DNA of 64,000 nt from Hordeum vulgare subsp. vulgare. Lineage: Eukaryota > Streptophyta > Magnoliopsida > Poales > Poaceae. Location of the stretch: positions 100,674,244 to 100,738,243 of the forward strand of contig NC_058521.1 of NCBI RefSeq assembly GCF_904849725.1. Reading direction: 5' to 3'. How positions within the stretch are numbered: position 1 is the stretch's first letter; each line of letters opens with the position of its first letter. The position numbers were made by a program, and so were the translations under genes. Under the pieces are notes generated by a model. That model did no database searches, had not been told where the DNA came from, and saw nothing but the letters and a program-made list of their open reading frames with translations. This document shows positions 44,463 to 54,799 of the stretch, in pieces.

Positions 44463-46544
44463 CACCCCGCCGCCCCCATACCCCTGCCACGCCCCATCCC
44501 CCGCCGGAGCAAGCTCCACCTCGCCGGCCAACCTCCGAGCCACGGCCAACCTTCCAGCCACGGTGAGGATAACCTTTTGTTTTTTTGTTTTGTTTTTTGT
44601 TTTTTGTTTTTGTTTTCTTTCCCTTCCTTCTTTCTTTTATTTACACTGTTAGATCTAGATCGTAGGGTGTAGAATTAAAGTAACTTACCCCTTCGGTTTT
44701 CCTTCAAGAACCGGTGAACCAGTTAAGTGAACCGAATCGTTTTTCCTACATAGCGGCCGTTTGTTAGTTAGCTCTAGCAGCGCACGGATTTCAGCAAATC
44801 AAATCGTGCCACGTCATCGTTTCTTTTTTCTATTTTAAATCTGTAACACAAATAGTTCTGTTTTCGTTTTCTTAATAACTTTTAATCTACAAATCCAATT
44901 AAAGTGAATCGTTTTGCGTTAGATTGCAAATTTCTTGTAGTTTCCGAAAATATATAATTTGACTATGTTTGAATTTATAAAAATTGGGTTAGTACAGATT
45001 TGATTTAAATCTTGTTTTCTTATACCGGGAGTTTAAAAATAGCTTTTTAATTGATACTTTTTGCTACCGATCACTATTGACCTTAGTTATTAGTAGGTTA
45101 TGTAAAGGAAATTTCACTTTATTTTGCTATAGCTATTGTTTGATAGTTGTGTTATTTTGATTTCTTGTCATTATGGTGCTTATTGGGTGTATGTGTTTGT
45201 GTCGTTAGATCACCCGAAGTGCGAAGCTTGTTACCTAGAAGCGCTCGAACTCGACAACCATCAGCAAGGCAAGTCACGTTGATCATATTCTATCTATGTT
45301 TTATATGCATAGTTGTTCTACCTTCTTCACCCAATTGCATGCAAAGTAGGTACTTGGAAATTTGGATCTTGATGTAGTATCATGTGGTAGGCACCCATCA
45401 CCCTTTTTACTTTGGCCGGGAGGTTATTGTGCTATGCTCCTAGTAGACGGGGTTTGGTTGAGTGTTTATCATGAGAGTTCCGAGAACTTAGTAATCAAGA
45501 CCTGTAGACTCAAAGACTTGCAAAACCTAGTAGACGGGGTTTGGTTGAGAACTTTATAAATGAAATATACCTCTGGGTGTAGGATGGTTTAGATGGGCTC
45601 CATGGGGAAACCAGTGGACTACCCGGGATGCATGGAGAAGCGGCATGACATCTTGCGGAAAGCTTCACCCAGGGACAAAGAGATGGATGAATACTTCAAG
45701 ACCCAAGGCTTACCTGTAGAGCCACAAGTCATTATGGGCTCTGGCTTGGTTGGACAACGTGGTGACTCTGGACAAGCGGTGCTACGAGATGTAGAAGAAT
45801 GGTAGGATTGGATGGGCACCGTCAGAGTCTCAGAGGAACTCGTTGAAAGACCATGTTTTGATCATCCGGTTCTCAAACACGCTGAAGTGCGAGGACTTCA
45901 ACGGAGGCGATCAAATCTTGTGGGGAACGTGTGCAAAACTCTCCATAGTACTCAAACCTAATCGATTAGCCGTGTCCACGGTCATGGACAACTTGAGCCA
46001 AAGGAACTGAAACTATCAGGAATTCTCAACACCGTTAACTTATTGATGTGGGTAATACTGATAACTTGGGTATGAGAAATGGTTGGTGTAACCATCTCAT
46101 TAACTACCAACAATGTAGTTAATTTTTCTTTTACTCTCTCTTGTTGTATGAAAAATTTGCTTATCGCAAAACTTAAGCTACAGCCCCACCTGCCATATAT
46201 GCATACAAAATAGATGATATTTTCACCCTCTCTTTTGTGAATTGCCGGCATATTCAATATGCTGACTTACACAGCTGCAACGTCTTATGTTGCAGATACT
46301 TTCTTCGACGAGTAAGAGTACGATTCAGGGTTACGGTCCGCACTCAACCTGCCGTTGGTGTTTATTGGGATTCCACTCCCTTTGACTGTTTCCACTGAGA
46401 TTTTTGAGGTATATATCAATTTGACGTTATTTACATGTGATTGCACTTTGTTATATACATTGATGTACTGGGTGTGCCAGCATACTAATCCAGGGATGGC
46501 ACAGATACACAGAGGCATGACTCGTTTTGAGTCGGGTCGCTACA
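44463..46544 (+). repeat. right LTR copy of the TGTAACA-type element, second piece
   Basis: Continues from 27215 and matches 25160-27148 of the left copy, then adds the LTR end ATGACTCGTTTTGAG to TCGCTACA. It has small insertions relative to the left copy near 45085-45120 and 45525-45555; the second is a local duplication of TAGTAGACGGGGTTTGGTTG. Confidence 0.85.
45593..45805 (+). CDS. small LTR reading frame, 70 residues, doubtful
   Basis: Counterpart of 26227-26406, starting MGSMGKPVDYPGCMEKRHD. It extends 11 residues past the stop of the left copy. No domain is recognised; both frames derive from one LTR sequence. Confidence 0.25.
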   Translation: MGSMGKPVDYPGCMEKRHDILRKASPRDKEMDEYFKTQGLPVEPQVIMGSGLVGQRGDSGQAVLRDVEEW

Positions 46545-46549
46545 ATGCA
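46545..46549. repeat. target site duplication ATGCA, right copy
   Basis: Matches 24209-24213; the copia LTR resumes here. Confidence 0.88.
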
Positions 46550-46762
46550 AGGAAAGGAGTAGGATTGGTCAAGCTTCAAGCTTCAAGACTGTACATTTTA
46601 TATTTGTGACAAATCACATTTGAGTCCATAGGAAAGACAATACTGTTAAAAGCGGGTTAGGTATCTATCATGAATTGGTTGCTCAAGTGCTTAGAGATAG
46701 CCACCAAAAATACCCAGTCATTCTCCCACAAAATTCTTTGTCCAAAAGCCTAAACATTAAAA

Positions 46763-47071
46763 TTGGTGCCACCAATATATTCCACTCGGCCCTACCTATT
46801 TTCCATAGATAGAACTTATGACAAACCCTAGAATCTTGGTACCACCAACTTCCACTTTGGTACCACCTAAAATCAATGACTAACTTTCTCGTTTGTCATT
46901 TTCAAGAACCAAAATTTCCTAGTCTTGGAATCGGTCTCACCGAGATTTGGAAACTGCCATAGGTCACCATATTGGTACCACCAAGATTCCTATATCGGTC
47001 TCACCGAGAATTCGGAAGTTTCCACATTTTGTGCAAATCGGTGCCATCGAGATTAACTTTGGTTTCACCGA
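46763..47071 (+). promoter_or_regulatory. array of eight 13-bp near-palindromes upstream of the copia LTR TATA box
   Basis: Copies of TYGGTNYCAYCRA-type sequence at 46763, 46836, 46857, 46931, 46972, 46995, 47039 and 47059, for example TTGGTACCACCAA and TCGGTCTCACCGA. Each has mirrored GGT and ACC arms. All lie in the 350 bp before the TATA box, so they look like binding sites for a dimeric factor. Palindromic motifs have, I believe, been reported in Sirevirus LTRs. Confidence 0.75.
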
Positions 47072-47113
47072 GTTAGGAAATAATGTTGTAACCGTTAGAT
47101 TTTAGGAGATGCC

Positions 47114-47121
47114 TATATATA
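47114..47121 (+). promoter_or_regulatory. TATA box of the copia LTR
   Basis: TATATATA in GATGCCTATATATACC, 43 bp after the last palindrome. A pyrimidine-rich stretch and a (CA)n tract follow. Confidence 0.75.
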
Positions 47122-47916
47122 CCTATCCACCTCTTCTCACTCATAGAGGAAGCACTCAGAACACACACACACACTTGCCATATCCAGTTTTCTGAGAGAG
47201 GGCCACCTACTCATGTGTTGAGATCAAGATATTCCAATCCATCCGTTTGAAACTTGATCTCTAGCTTCCCTAAGTTGCTTTCCACTGAATCAATATCTTT
47301 GACCCAAGACAAATCTGTGAGAGAGTGATTGAGTGTCGAGGAGACTATCTTTTGAAGCACAAGAGCAAGGAGTTCATCGTTCTACCACATCTTTTACCTT
47401 TTGGAGGGTGGTGCCTCCTAGGTTGGTTAGGTGTCGCCTGGGAGCCTCCTACTTCATGTTTTGGAGTTGACCAAGAAGTTTGTAAGGGCAAGGAGATTGC
47501 CTACTTCGTGAAGATCTACCCCGAGTCAGGCTTGTCCTTCATGGATGTAAGCCATGGTGGAATAGACAAGGCTCTTCTTCGTGGACCCCTTGTGGGTCAA
47601 CCCATCTGTGGACTCTCGCAGCCGTTATTCTTTGTGGGTTGAATTCTGCACTAATGTGGACGTACGATAGCACCACCTATCGGAACTAGAACAAAAATCG
47701 TCGTGCCAACCTTTGCGTTTGATCTTCCTATCCCTACACTATACTGACACTTGCATGTCATTACTTTCTGCTGCAATACTCTTAGACCTGCATGTTTAGG
47801 GTGTGCTTGATTTGATACAACTGCTAAAACTGGCACATAACTAAAATTGGGGAAATGCTAAGTTTTTATTTGGTCAAGTAGTCTAATCACCCCCTAGACA
47901 TACTTCGGATCCTACA

Positions 47917-50030
47917 AGATCCCGCTTGGAAGAAGACTGAATCTGTGAAGTAGACGAACCAACATAGTTAAACGAATCCTCACACTGCGAAGCGGTTTCA
48001 GATCTTTATCGAGAAGAAAAAAATCCGGAAACAAACAATCAACACACGATAAACACCACAACATATGCATGACATGACACACAAACAAATATGATGCACG
48101 TCCATTTAATTATGCATGGCATGGTAAAGCACAATAATCAACTCCTACACATAGGGTGAAGCTCCATATGCAACGGGTTACATATTGACGAAACTCCACA
48201 TTCAAATCATTTAGTTCACACTCATTTATTTACATGACAAGTTTAAATGTTGGTAAACATGACAAGAGGTGAATCATAAATAAACTATCCATCTAGGCAT
48301 TTGAAATGAAGTCGGAAACAACGTATAGTATTTCCAAAATGACCCCATATGTTAATCTCGAAATTGGTCCAGATCTGAACTAAACACATTTTATATTTAT
48401 TAAACATTAAAACAAATTGCACCAAGTGATTCTACACGTCATTCTATTCGATTAACATATATGGATCATCTAAAACGGAGTTACGGCCTAAAAGATATGA
48501 CAAACACAACATAATATGCCATGAATGCAAAATGTATGCAAATGAAAACCACAAGCATGTTAAATCGTGGATGCAACAAGATATTATGAAACTACATGAG
48601 ATTCTAAGTGAGTTTCATATATGTCATGTTCAAAACGAAGCAATAGTTCCACAAATACAACCAATACAAGATATAGTGATAATTTGTCCAAAATAGCAAC
48701 ATGACATTTTACACACACCAAAATAGCAGGCTACAAGAATGTCAAATGCACAAACAAGACATGAGGCAGTAGTTCACGTGATGCACGACATTTCGTAACC
48801 ACAAATTGAATAGAAGCATGGATCACTTGGAAATGAGCTCATAATATCGCTACTTGAACATAGTTTCAGACTTGGTGAAAATAAAAGTTTTTAACATAGT
48901 AGTTTTATTAAGAAGGCATGGTGACAGCAAGAAAAACATATCCTACAGGTCATATAATGGCATGAAAATTTACCGCATGGTAGCAGGCATGATGCACTTC
49001 ATTTCATTCCATACTAGCAAGGTATGGTGCGGGGATGCCCGGATCCGCCTGTTCCCGGTGGAAGCGCGACGAACGGTGGCGAAGCTTAGGTGGGGAAGGA
49101 CCATGACTTCCCTGCACAAAAGAGAAGGGAGAGACAGAGATGACCATGGGAGAGGGGGATGCTAGAGAGAAGAAGAAGAGGGAAGGCACAGGGCCCGGCC
49201 TATCTCCGAGGAGACTTTGGGGCGGCCGACGTCGAGGTGGCAGGGTCGGGGATGGGACAGCCATGGGAGGCGTAGTGAGGAGATTGGGCTTGTCCCAATC
49301 TGGATGCTTGAGGCGGCGACGGTTGCTGCTTCGGGCCCCAGATGGGCTCGGACGGGCCATATCCGGGCCCAGGTGCGCCTAGCCGGGTGGAGGTGGGAGA
49401 TAATGGTTGTGTATGGCGGCTCGTGCAGCGCGGAAATCAAGGTTGGATTTAGGGTTAGTCCAAAATAGGCAGGGATAACTTCCCTTATATAGCACGTGTT
49501 ACTAGGTTAGGGGGGTTTAGACCATTTTTGAGCCATTCAATCGCAATCGGACGGCTCCAGTCGCAGGGATAAGGTAGGCTGGGCTAGGTTGTGTGTGTAG
49601 AGGGGGTTGGTCCGAGAAAAGAGGGAACTTTCTGGACCCGGAACAATTTTTAAAACACAAAAACGTCCGAAAATAAGCCGGCTAGTGCCACTATATGTTT
49701 AACGGTTCCGGTATCAAACGTCCTCCGAATGTGACAAAATTTGGGAGGCGTCCTACCTACAATAAAATAAGACAACACGCCAAGTTTTGAACTATTCCGA
49801 GAAAGTTTTATACACACTTCTAAAAACAATATTTTAATGAGACGCGAGCATGTGCGTGTGTGGTTGGTCTCAAAACGGTTAACAACGAGAACGGAGAGAA
49901 CCAACAACTAATAATGGATGCAAGTTTTTCTTTAAAAATGACAGCAACAAAGTGTCGATGCAATGCGGATGATGCGCATGATGCGATAATGAATGCAACA
50001 ACCAAATAAATCACACGGCGAAACATGAAA
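47917..50030 (-). repeat. gypsy-type LTR-like sequence, minus strand, boundaries unclear
   Basis: On the minus strand it reads as an LTR: an AT-rich first part, a TATA box (CTATATAAG at about 49485-49493), then a GC-rich C-heavy leader (49370-49050) and an AT-rich tail. The style resembles the TGTAACATCCC families, but the TGTAACA start is missing on the right, where it abuts other sequence at about 50030. No gene is supported; frames of about 80-118 codons at 49004-49468 come from the GC-rich leader. Confidence 0.55.
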
Positions 50031-50413
50031 TAAAAGGGAATCTTCCAAAGCGTTGGTTCCGGGCTTTTATAGATACTCTCTTGAGGAGAATATTTTTCAA
50101 AGAAAATAGGGAAAACGTCATCAAGTAACATCTTGGCATCTTTAATGGTGCTCTCCTTAAACCCTTCTGTATTCTCTCTTACTATCCATGAGTATTGTTC
50201 GTTAATGGTATTGAAAACTAGTTGGATAATATGGATAGGAGGAACCTCTTTAGATGTGTTTCCATCATAAGTATGGTTATCCTTGAACACATACCTCATC
50301 ATATAGCCATTGTATAAAATTTCATCTATCATGGTATGTCCACAACTCATATCATAGTGCTGAAAGATCTCCCGTGCTTCCCGTACTGTAGTCAAATTCA
50401 TGCATGAGTACAA
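50030..50413 (-). pseudogene. unrecognised reading frame in the Sabrina-like interior, truncated
   Basis: A minus-strand frame of about 128 codons before the junction at about 50030. Visible text includes VREAREIFQHYDMSCGHTM, NGYMMRYVFKDNHT and MLLDDVFPIFFEKYSPQE. It has charged and aromatic residues in a protein-like balance and no low-complexity tracts. The opening codon used for the frame is TTG, with a stop two codons upstream, and the first ATG is four codons in (MNLTTVREARE). Beyond 50030 the frame runs into the neighbouring LTR and is meaningless. I do not recognise the family; it is not the Gag of the related elements. Confidence 0.5.
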
Positions 50414-50967
50414 GCATGGCTATCTTCTTAACTCTAAGTTCTTTTATGACTGGAAGCTCCTAGGAAAGCCTTTGAAAAGTAGGCCGAGTATGCATAGATC
50501 TTCTTTCAAGTTTTAAAACAAGAGCGAAAATAGCATCGGCGTAACTCTTGGTTGTTTTAAGGATTGACGTATCCTTGCAAGTTAAAGCACCCATACAATT
50601 AAAAAAATTCGTGGATAATTCTTATCCCCATTATATTCTCGTTTCCTACAACGAAAACCTTCATGTCTTGCTATGGGGGAGTTTCCTCAATAGGGTACTT
50701 ACTCCCATCATCCTTTTCAATGATAAAGTCACAGATGGAAGCAACTTTTCTAAACAAGAAGAACAAGTAAACTAGAGAGTAAAGCAATCAAAGAAGTAAA
50801 CTAGTGACACGCAAAGATAAATATTTTTGTATTTTTATTTTTTATGAGACAAACTAAATATACCAGCAAATAAAAGCAGAAACAAGTGAATGAATTTTTT
50901 TGTGAAGTTACTTGGTAGATGGTGATGATATTCCCTCGCAAAGGCACTACAAATCCTTCCTAATACT
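50414..50967 (-). other. leader and degraded primer site of the Sabrina-like element
   Basis: No gene is supported. The primer-site remnant on the plus strand is CCCTCGCAAAGGCACTACAA (50932 onward), with several changes from CCGGCAACGGCGCCA. The GTTTGTCTCATAAAAAATA-like stretch (50826-50850, minus strand) matches the leader at 54680-54700 of the plus-strand relative. Confidence 0.65.
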
Positions 50968-52476
50968 TGTGATCTACGTTGGGTTTTCCGAGTAATGGGT
51001 TATCGCAGCACAATGTGGGTAAGTATTTCCCTCAGTTATGAAATCAAGGTTTATCGAACCAATAGGAATATCAACAACATCCGTCTCCAGCGGTTGCACA
51101 CAAAAGAACAACCAACTTCCACCCAACGTGGGCAAGAGGGTTGTCAATCCCCATGGTCTCGTTATTTGCAAGCAAGTGTGAAGTGTAGATAATTGCAAAT
51201 TGCAAAGTAAAAGGAAAACAAGTAAATGGCTTCAAGGTATTGAACGTTTTGTAAATATATGCCGAATAGACCCGACGACATAGTTTTCCCTAGTGGCATC
51301 TCTCATGAAAACAACATACGGTGGGTAAATAAATTACTGTTGGGCAATTGATCATGTGTATATAGGCATCACATCCATAAACAAATAGTGTGATTCCTTC
51401 CTGCACCTATTACTATTACTCCACTCATCCACCGCTATCCATCATGCATCTAGAGTATTAAGTAAAATAGAGTAATGCATGGAGAACGATGACATGATGT
51501 AGATAAAGTAAACTCAAGTGATATGAATAAACCGCACCGTGTTATCCTTACTAGCACCAACACAAACACACATCTTGTCCCCTTCTGTCACTGGGATATA
51601 TAAACTTTCCAGGTTGAACCTACCACAAGACACCTCTCTCAAAGAAGAAATATAAATCTAGTTGGCCAAAATATTTCAGTAGATCAAATAGAATTACGAA
51701 GCTATCATTATCACGCACATCAGAATAGTACTAGTTTTTAGAGAAGACTCAAATATTTATCATGAATAATCTAAACATAAACCCACAATTCATCGGATCC
51801 CAACAAACGCATCGCACAAAAGGATTACATCATATGGACCAAAGCGAAGATGTGATGATCATTGTATTGAATATCAAGAGATAGAGATATTGTCATCTAG
51901 GTACTATCCATGGACTCATAGGTCTGTGGTGAACTACTTACACATCATCATGAGGGCAACAAGATTGATGAAGAGGCCCTCCGTGATCGATCCCCCCTCT
52001 GGCAGGGTGCCGGAACAGAGCTCCAGATGGCCTCCCATCATAATATAGACTTTCGGCAGCATAAAAAGTGTTTTGGGAATGCCTTTAGGGTTTTGGGGAT
52101 ATATGGGAATTTATAAGCGAGAGAACGGAGTCGGGAGAGCCTTGAGGGGCCCACAAGCCATCTGGGCGCCCCCAGGTCGCGCCGTGTTGGCTTGTTGGAC
52201 CCTTGTGTGGCCCCCAACCTTTTTATAATTCTCCTTGGTCTTATTTTTGTCCGGAAAAATCTCCCAAAAGTTTCATGTCAATTGGACTTTGTTTGTTATT
52301 GAAAACCCGAAAAGTGAAAAACTTCTAGAAAACAACAACTGGCATTCGACACTGGGTCAATAGGTTAGTGCTCAAAATTAATATAAATTGGTAAATAAAT
52401 ACCCAAAAAGTATCCTAGAATGATAATATATCAGCATGGAACAATAAAAAATTATAGGTACGTTAGAGATGTATCA
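50968..52476 (-). repeat. Sabrina-like LTR, 1509 bp, minus strand
   Basis: Plus-strand ends TGTGATCTACGTTGGG and GTTAGAGATGTATCA. It shares AACTAGATTTATA-like, ATAGGCATCACATCC and CACAATTCATCGGAT blocks with the other Sabrina-like LTRs here. Together with 52996-54565 it forms a head-to-head inverted pair. Confidence 0.85.
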
Positions 52477-52995
52477 CCCAGCCTGGCTCGTTGATGTAGA
52501 ACTTTCCACGGCGACTCTTAGTCATCTCTCCGATCGCGTATTCCTCGATCCTTGGGGGAGCTCCCTTCAAGAACTCAATACCACCGTCGATGGCCCCATG
52601 GTGGGCGCCAACTATTGTGGTTTTGTTCGCGTGAAAGTACTTAGGTGTGAGGCCATCGCAACTATAGGTGGAGGCTTGAATGGGGTTGATCGGAATCGAG
52701 AGACGCAAGTTTACCCAGGTTCGGCCCCTCCGATGGAGGTAAAAGCCTATGTCCTTCTTTTTGTATTTATTGATGATGATCTCGATCATAAGGTTGTGGA
52801 ATAACTAACCTAGCTCTCTAGGATTTCTAACTTGTCCCCTCTATCTCAAGGACTCCCCTTTATATATATAGGTGGAGGTCGTGAGATTACAACAGAGTGT
52901 GGGTCATAAAGAAACCCGTGTCTTACTCTACTTCTTACTAACTTGCTCAAGGGAGAATCTTCACATATTCCCTCATGAGCCGCCCTGCCAGGCGG
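52477..52995 (-). repeat. fragment of a different gypsy LTR with primer site, minus strand
   Basis: Includes a minus-strand primer site, TTGGCGCCCACCATGGGGCC, at about 52590-52609, with the LTR to its right (TATA-like TATATATATAAAGG at about 52857-52870) and the first codons of a gag to its left (text like IDGGIEFLKGAPPRIEEYA). Both ends are cut by Sabrina-like LTRs. Confidence 0.65.
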
Positions 52996-54565
52996 TGATA
53001 CATGTCCAATGTATCTATAATTTTTTATTGTTCCATGCTATTGTGTTATCATTTTAGAGCACTTTTTATGTACTTATCTACCAATTTATATCATTTTTAG
53101 CACTAACCTATTGACCTACTGCCCACGGTGAGTTGCTTCTTTCTGTGTGTTTTTATACTTTTCACATTTTAGTACCAAACAAATTCTAATTGACCTGAAA
53201 CTTTGTGAATTTTTTCTCGACCAAAACAAGACCGTGGAGCATTGGAAGGAGGACGGGGGGGGGTGCGTGAGGCTCCCACAAGACAACAAGGTGCGGCATC
53301 GGGCGCGCGCCCTGATGGCTTGTGGCCCCCTCATGGGTCTCCTAACTCTGTTCTCTGGCCTATAAATTCTCATCTACCCTAAAAACATCGAGGGAGGTCC
53401 CGAATCACTTTTTACGCTGCCACAAGTCTCTGTTCTAACGGGAGGCCATCTAGAGCTCCATTCCAGCACTCTGTCGGACGGCGGTCAATCACGGAGGGCT
53501 TCTTTATGAACCTTGCTACCCTCATGATGATGTGTGAGTAGTTCACCACAAACCTATTGGTCCATAGCTAGTACCTAGATGGCAATATCTCTCTCTTTGA
53601 TCTTCACTACAATGATCATCATATCTTCACTTTGATCTATATGATGTAACTGTTTTGTACGGTGCATTTGTTGGGATCCGATGAATTGTGGGTTTATGTT
53701 CAGATTATTCATGATAAATATTAGAGTCTCCTTTGGTATATAATATGATCCTTATGTGCATGATTACGATTGCTTCGTAATTCTATCCGATCTATTGAAA
53801 TAGTTTGGCCAACTAGATTGATATTTCTTCCGTGAGAGAGGTGCGTTGTAGTAGGTTCAACCCAGCGAGTTTATTTATCCCAGTGACACAAGGGGTCAAG
53901 TTGTGTATTTGTGTTGCTTCTACTAAGGGTAAAGCAATGTGGTTTATTCATATTGGTTGAGTTTACTTTGTCTACATCATGTCATGTTTCTCCAAGCATT
54001 ACTTCCTTTGTCATGAATTGTATACATAGAGAGGCAAGCATAGAAGCGGTCTTGAAGTGAAGAAATAGTAATAGGTGTAGGAAGGAGTCGGTGTATTTGC
54101 TTATGGACGTGATGCCTATATGTACATAATCATTGTCGTGAAAATCTCATAACTATACACTCTTCTATCAATTGCCCAACAGTAATTTGTTTACACACCG
54201 TGTGTTAATTTTATGAGAGATGCCATTAGGGAAAACTATGCCCCCCCGGGTCTATTCATAACATATTGCTAAAACCTCCAATACCTTGCGTCCATTTATT
54301 TTCTTTTATTTTATTTTGAATTTTTCAATTATCTACAATTATCTACACACCACATTCGCTTGCAAATAACGAGACCAAGGGGATTGACAATGCTCTTGCC
54401 CGCGTTGGGTGCAAGCTGTTTGTTCTTTTGTGTGCAGCCGCTGAAGACAATTTTGGTTGATATTTCTATTGGTTCGATAAATGGTTTCATAACTGAGGGA
54501 AATACTTACCCGCATTGTGCTATGGTAACCCATTCCTCTTCATGAAAAACCCAACATAGATCACA
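52996..54565 (+). repeat. Sabrina-like 5' LTR, 1570 bp, plus strand
   Basis: Starts TGATACATGTCCAATGTATC and ends AGATCACA before a primer-site remnant. Its second half matches 7112-7892. Confidence 0.88.
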
Positions 54566-54799
54566 AGTATGAGGATGAATTTCTCGCGCCGTTGCCGAGG
54601 AATGTCATCACCAACTATCAAGTAACTACACAAAAAAATTCATTCACTTGTTCCTCTTTTTATTTTCTGGTATATTTAGTTTGTATGACAAAAATAAAAA
54701 TACGAAAATATTTACCTTTGCTTGTTTAGCTTGTCACTAGATTGCATCTTCACTTTCCAGTTTGATTGTTACACTTGTCACTTTGCTCACTTAGTCACC

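Larger units (their letters stand above)
24214..46544 (+). mobile_element. TGTAACATCCC-type gypsy element reduced to joined LTR pieces, with nested insertions
   Basis: Starts TGTAACATCCCAAATT and ends GAGTCGGGTCGCTACA, a TG...CA pair with inverted ends, flanked by ATGCA on both sides. The LTR is about 2.96 kb. No interior (gag or pol) remains. Instead a nearly complete LTR (24214-27148) is joined directly to a second LTR lacking its first 0.9 kb (27149 onward, continuing at 44463). The Sabrina-like element at 27216-44457 is inserted in the second piece. Confidence 0.82.
24071..47916 (+). repeat. copia 3' LTR (about 1.51 kb), split by a nested block
   Basis: Begins TGAAAACACAATTGCTCC after a polypurine tract and ends GGATCCTACA at 47916. 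After 143 bp it is interrupted at 24213 by the TGTAACA-type gypsy element and resumes at 46545. Rejoined it measures 143 plus 1367 bp. It contains a palindrome array and a TATA box. The upstream element body is largely missing from this window, so this is the end of a truncated element or a relic. Confidence 0.78.
50031..52476 (-). mobile_element. 5' end of another Sabrina-like element, minus strand
   Basis: Contains a 5' LTR at 50968-52476, a degraded tRNA-Asp-type primer site (about 50932-50950) and about 0.9 kb of interior, truncated at about 50030. Unlike the elements at 27216 and 52996, the interior after the primer site does not encode the usual Gag. Confidence 0.78.

Noticed and set aside
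49140..49468. Arginine- and glycine-rich frames on both strands
   Set aside because: GC-rich leader of a minus-strand LTR; frames overlap in four phases.
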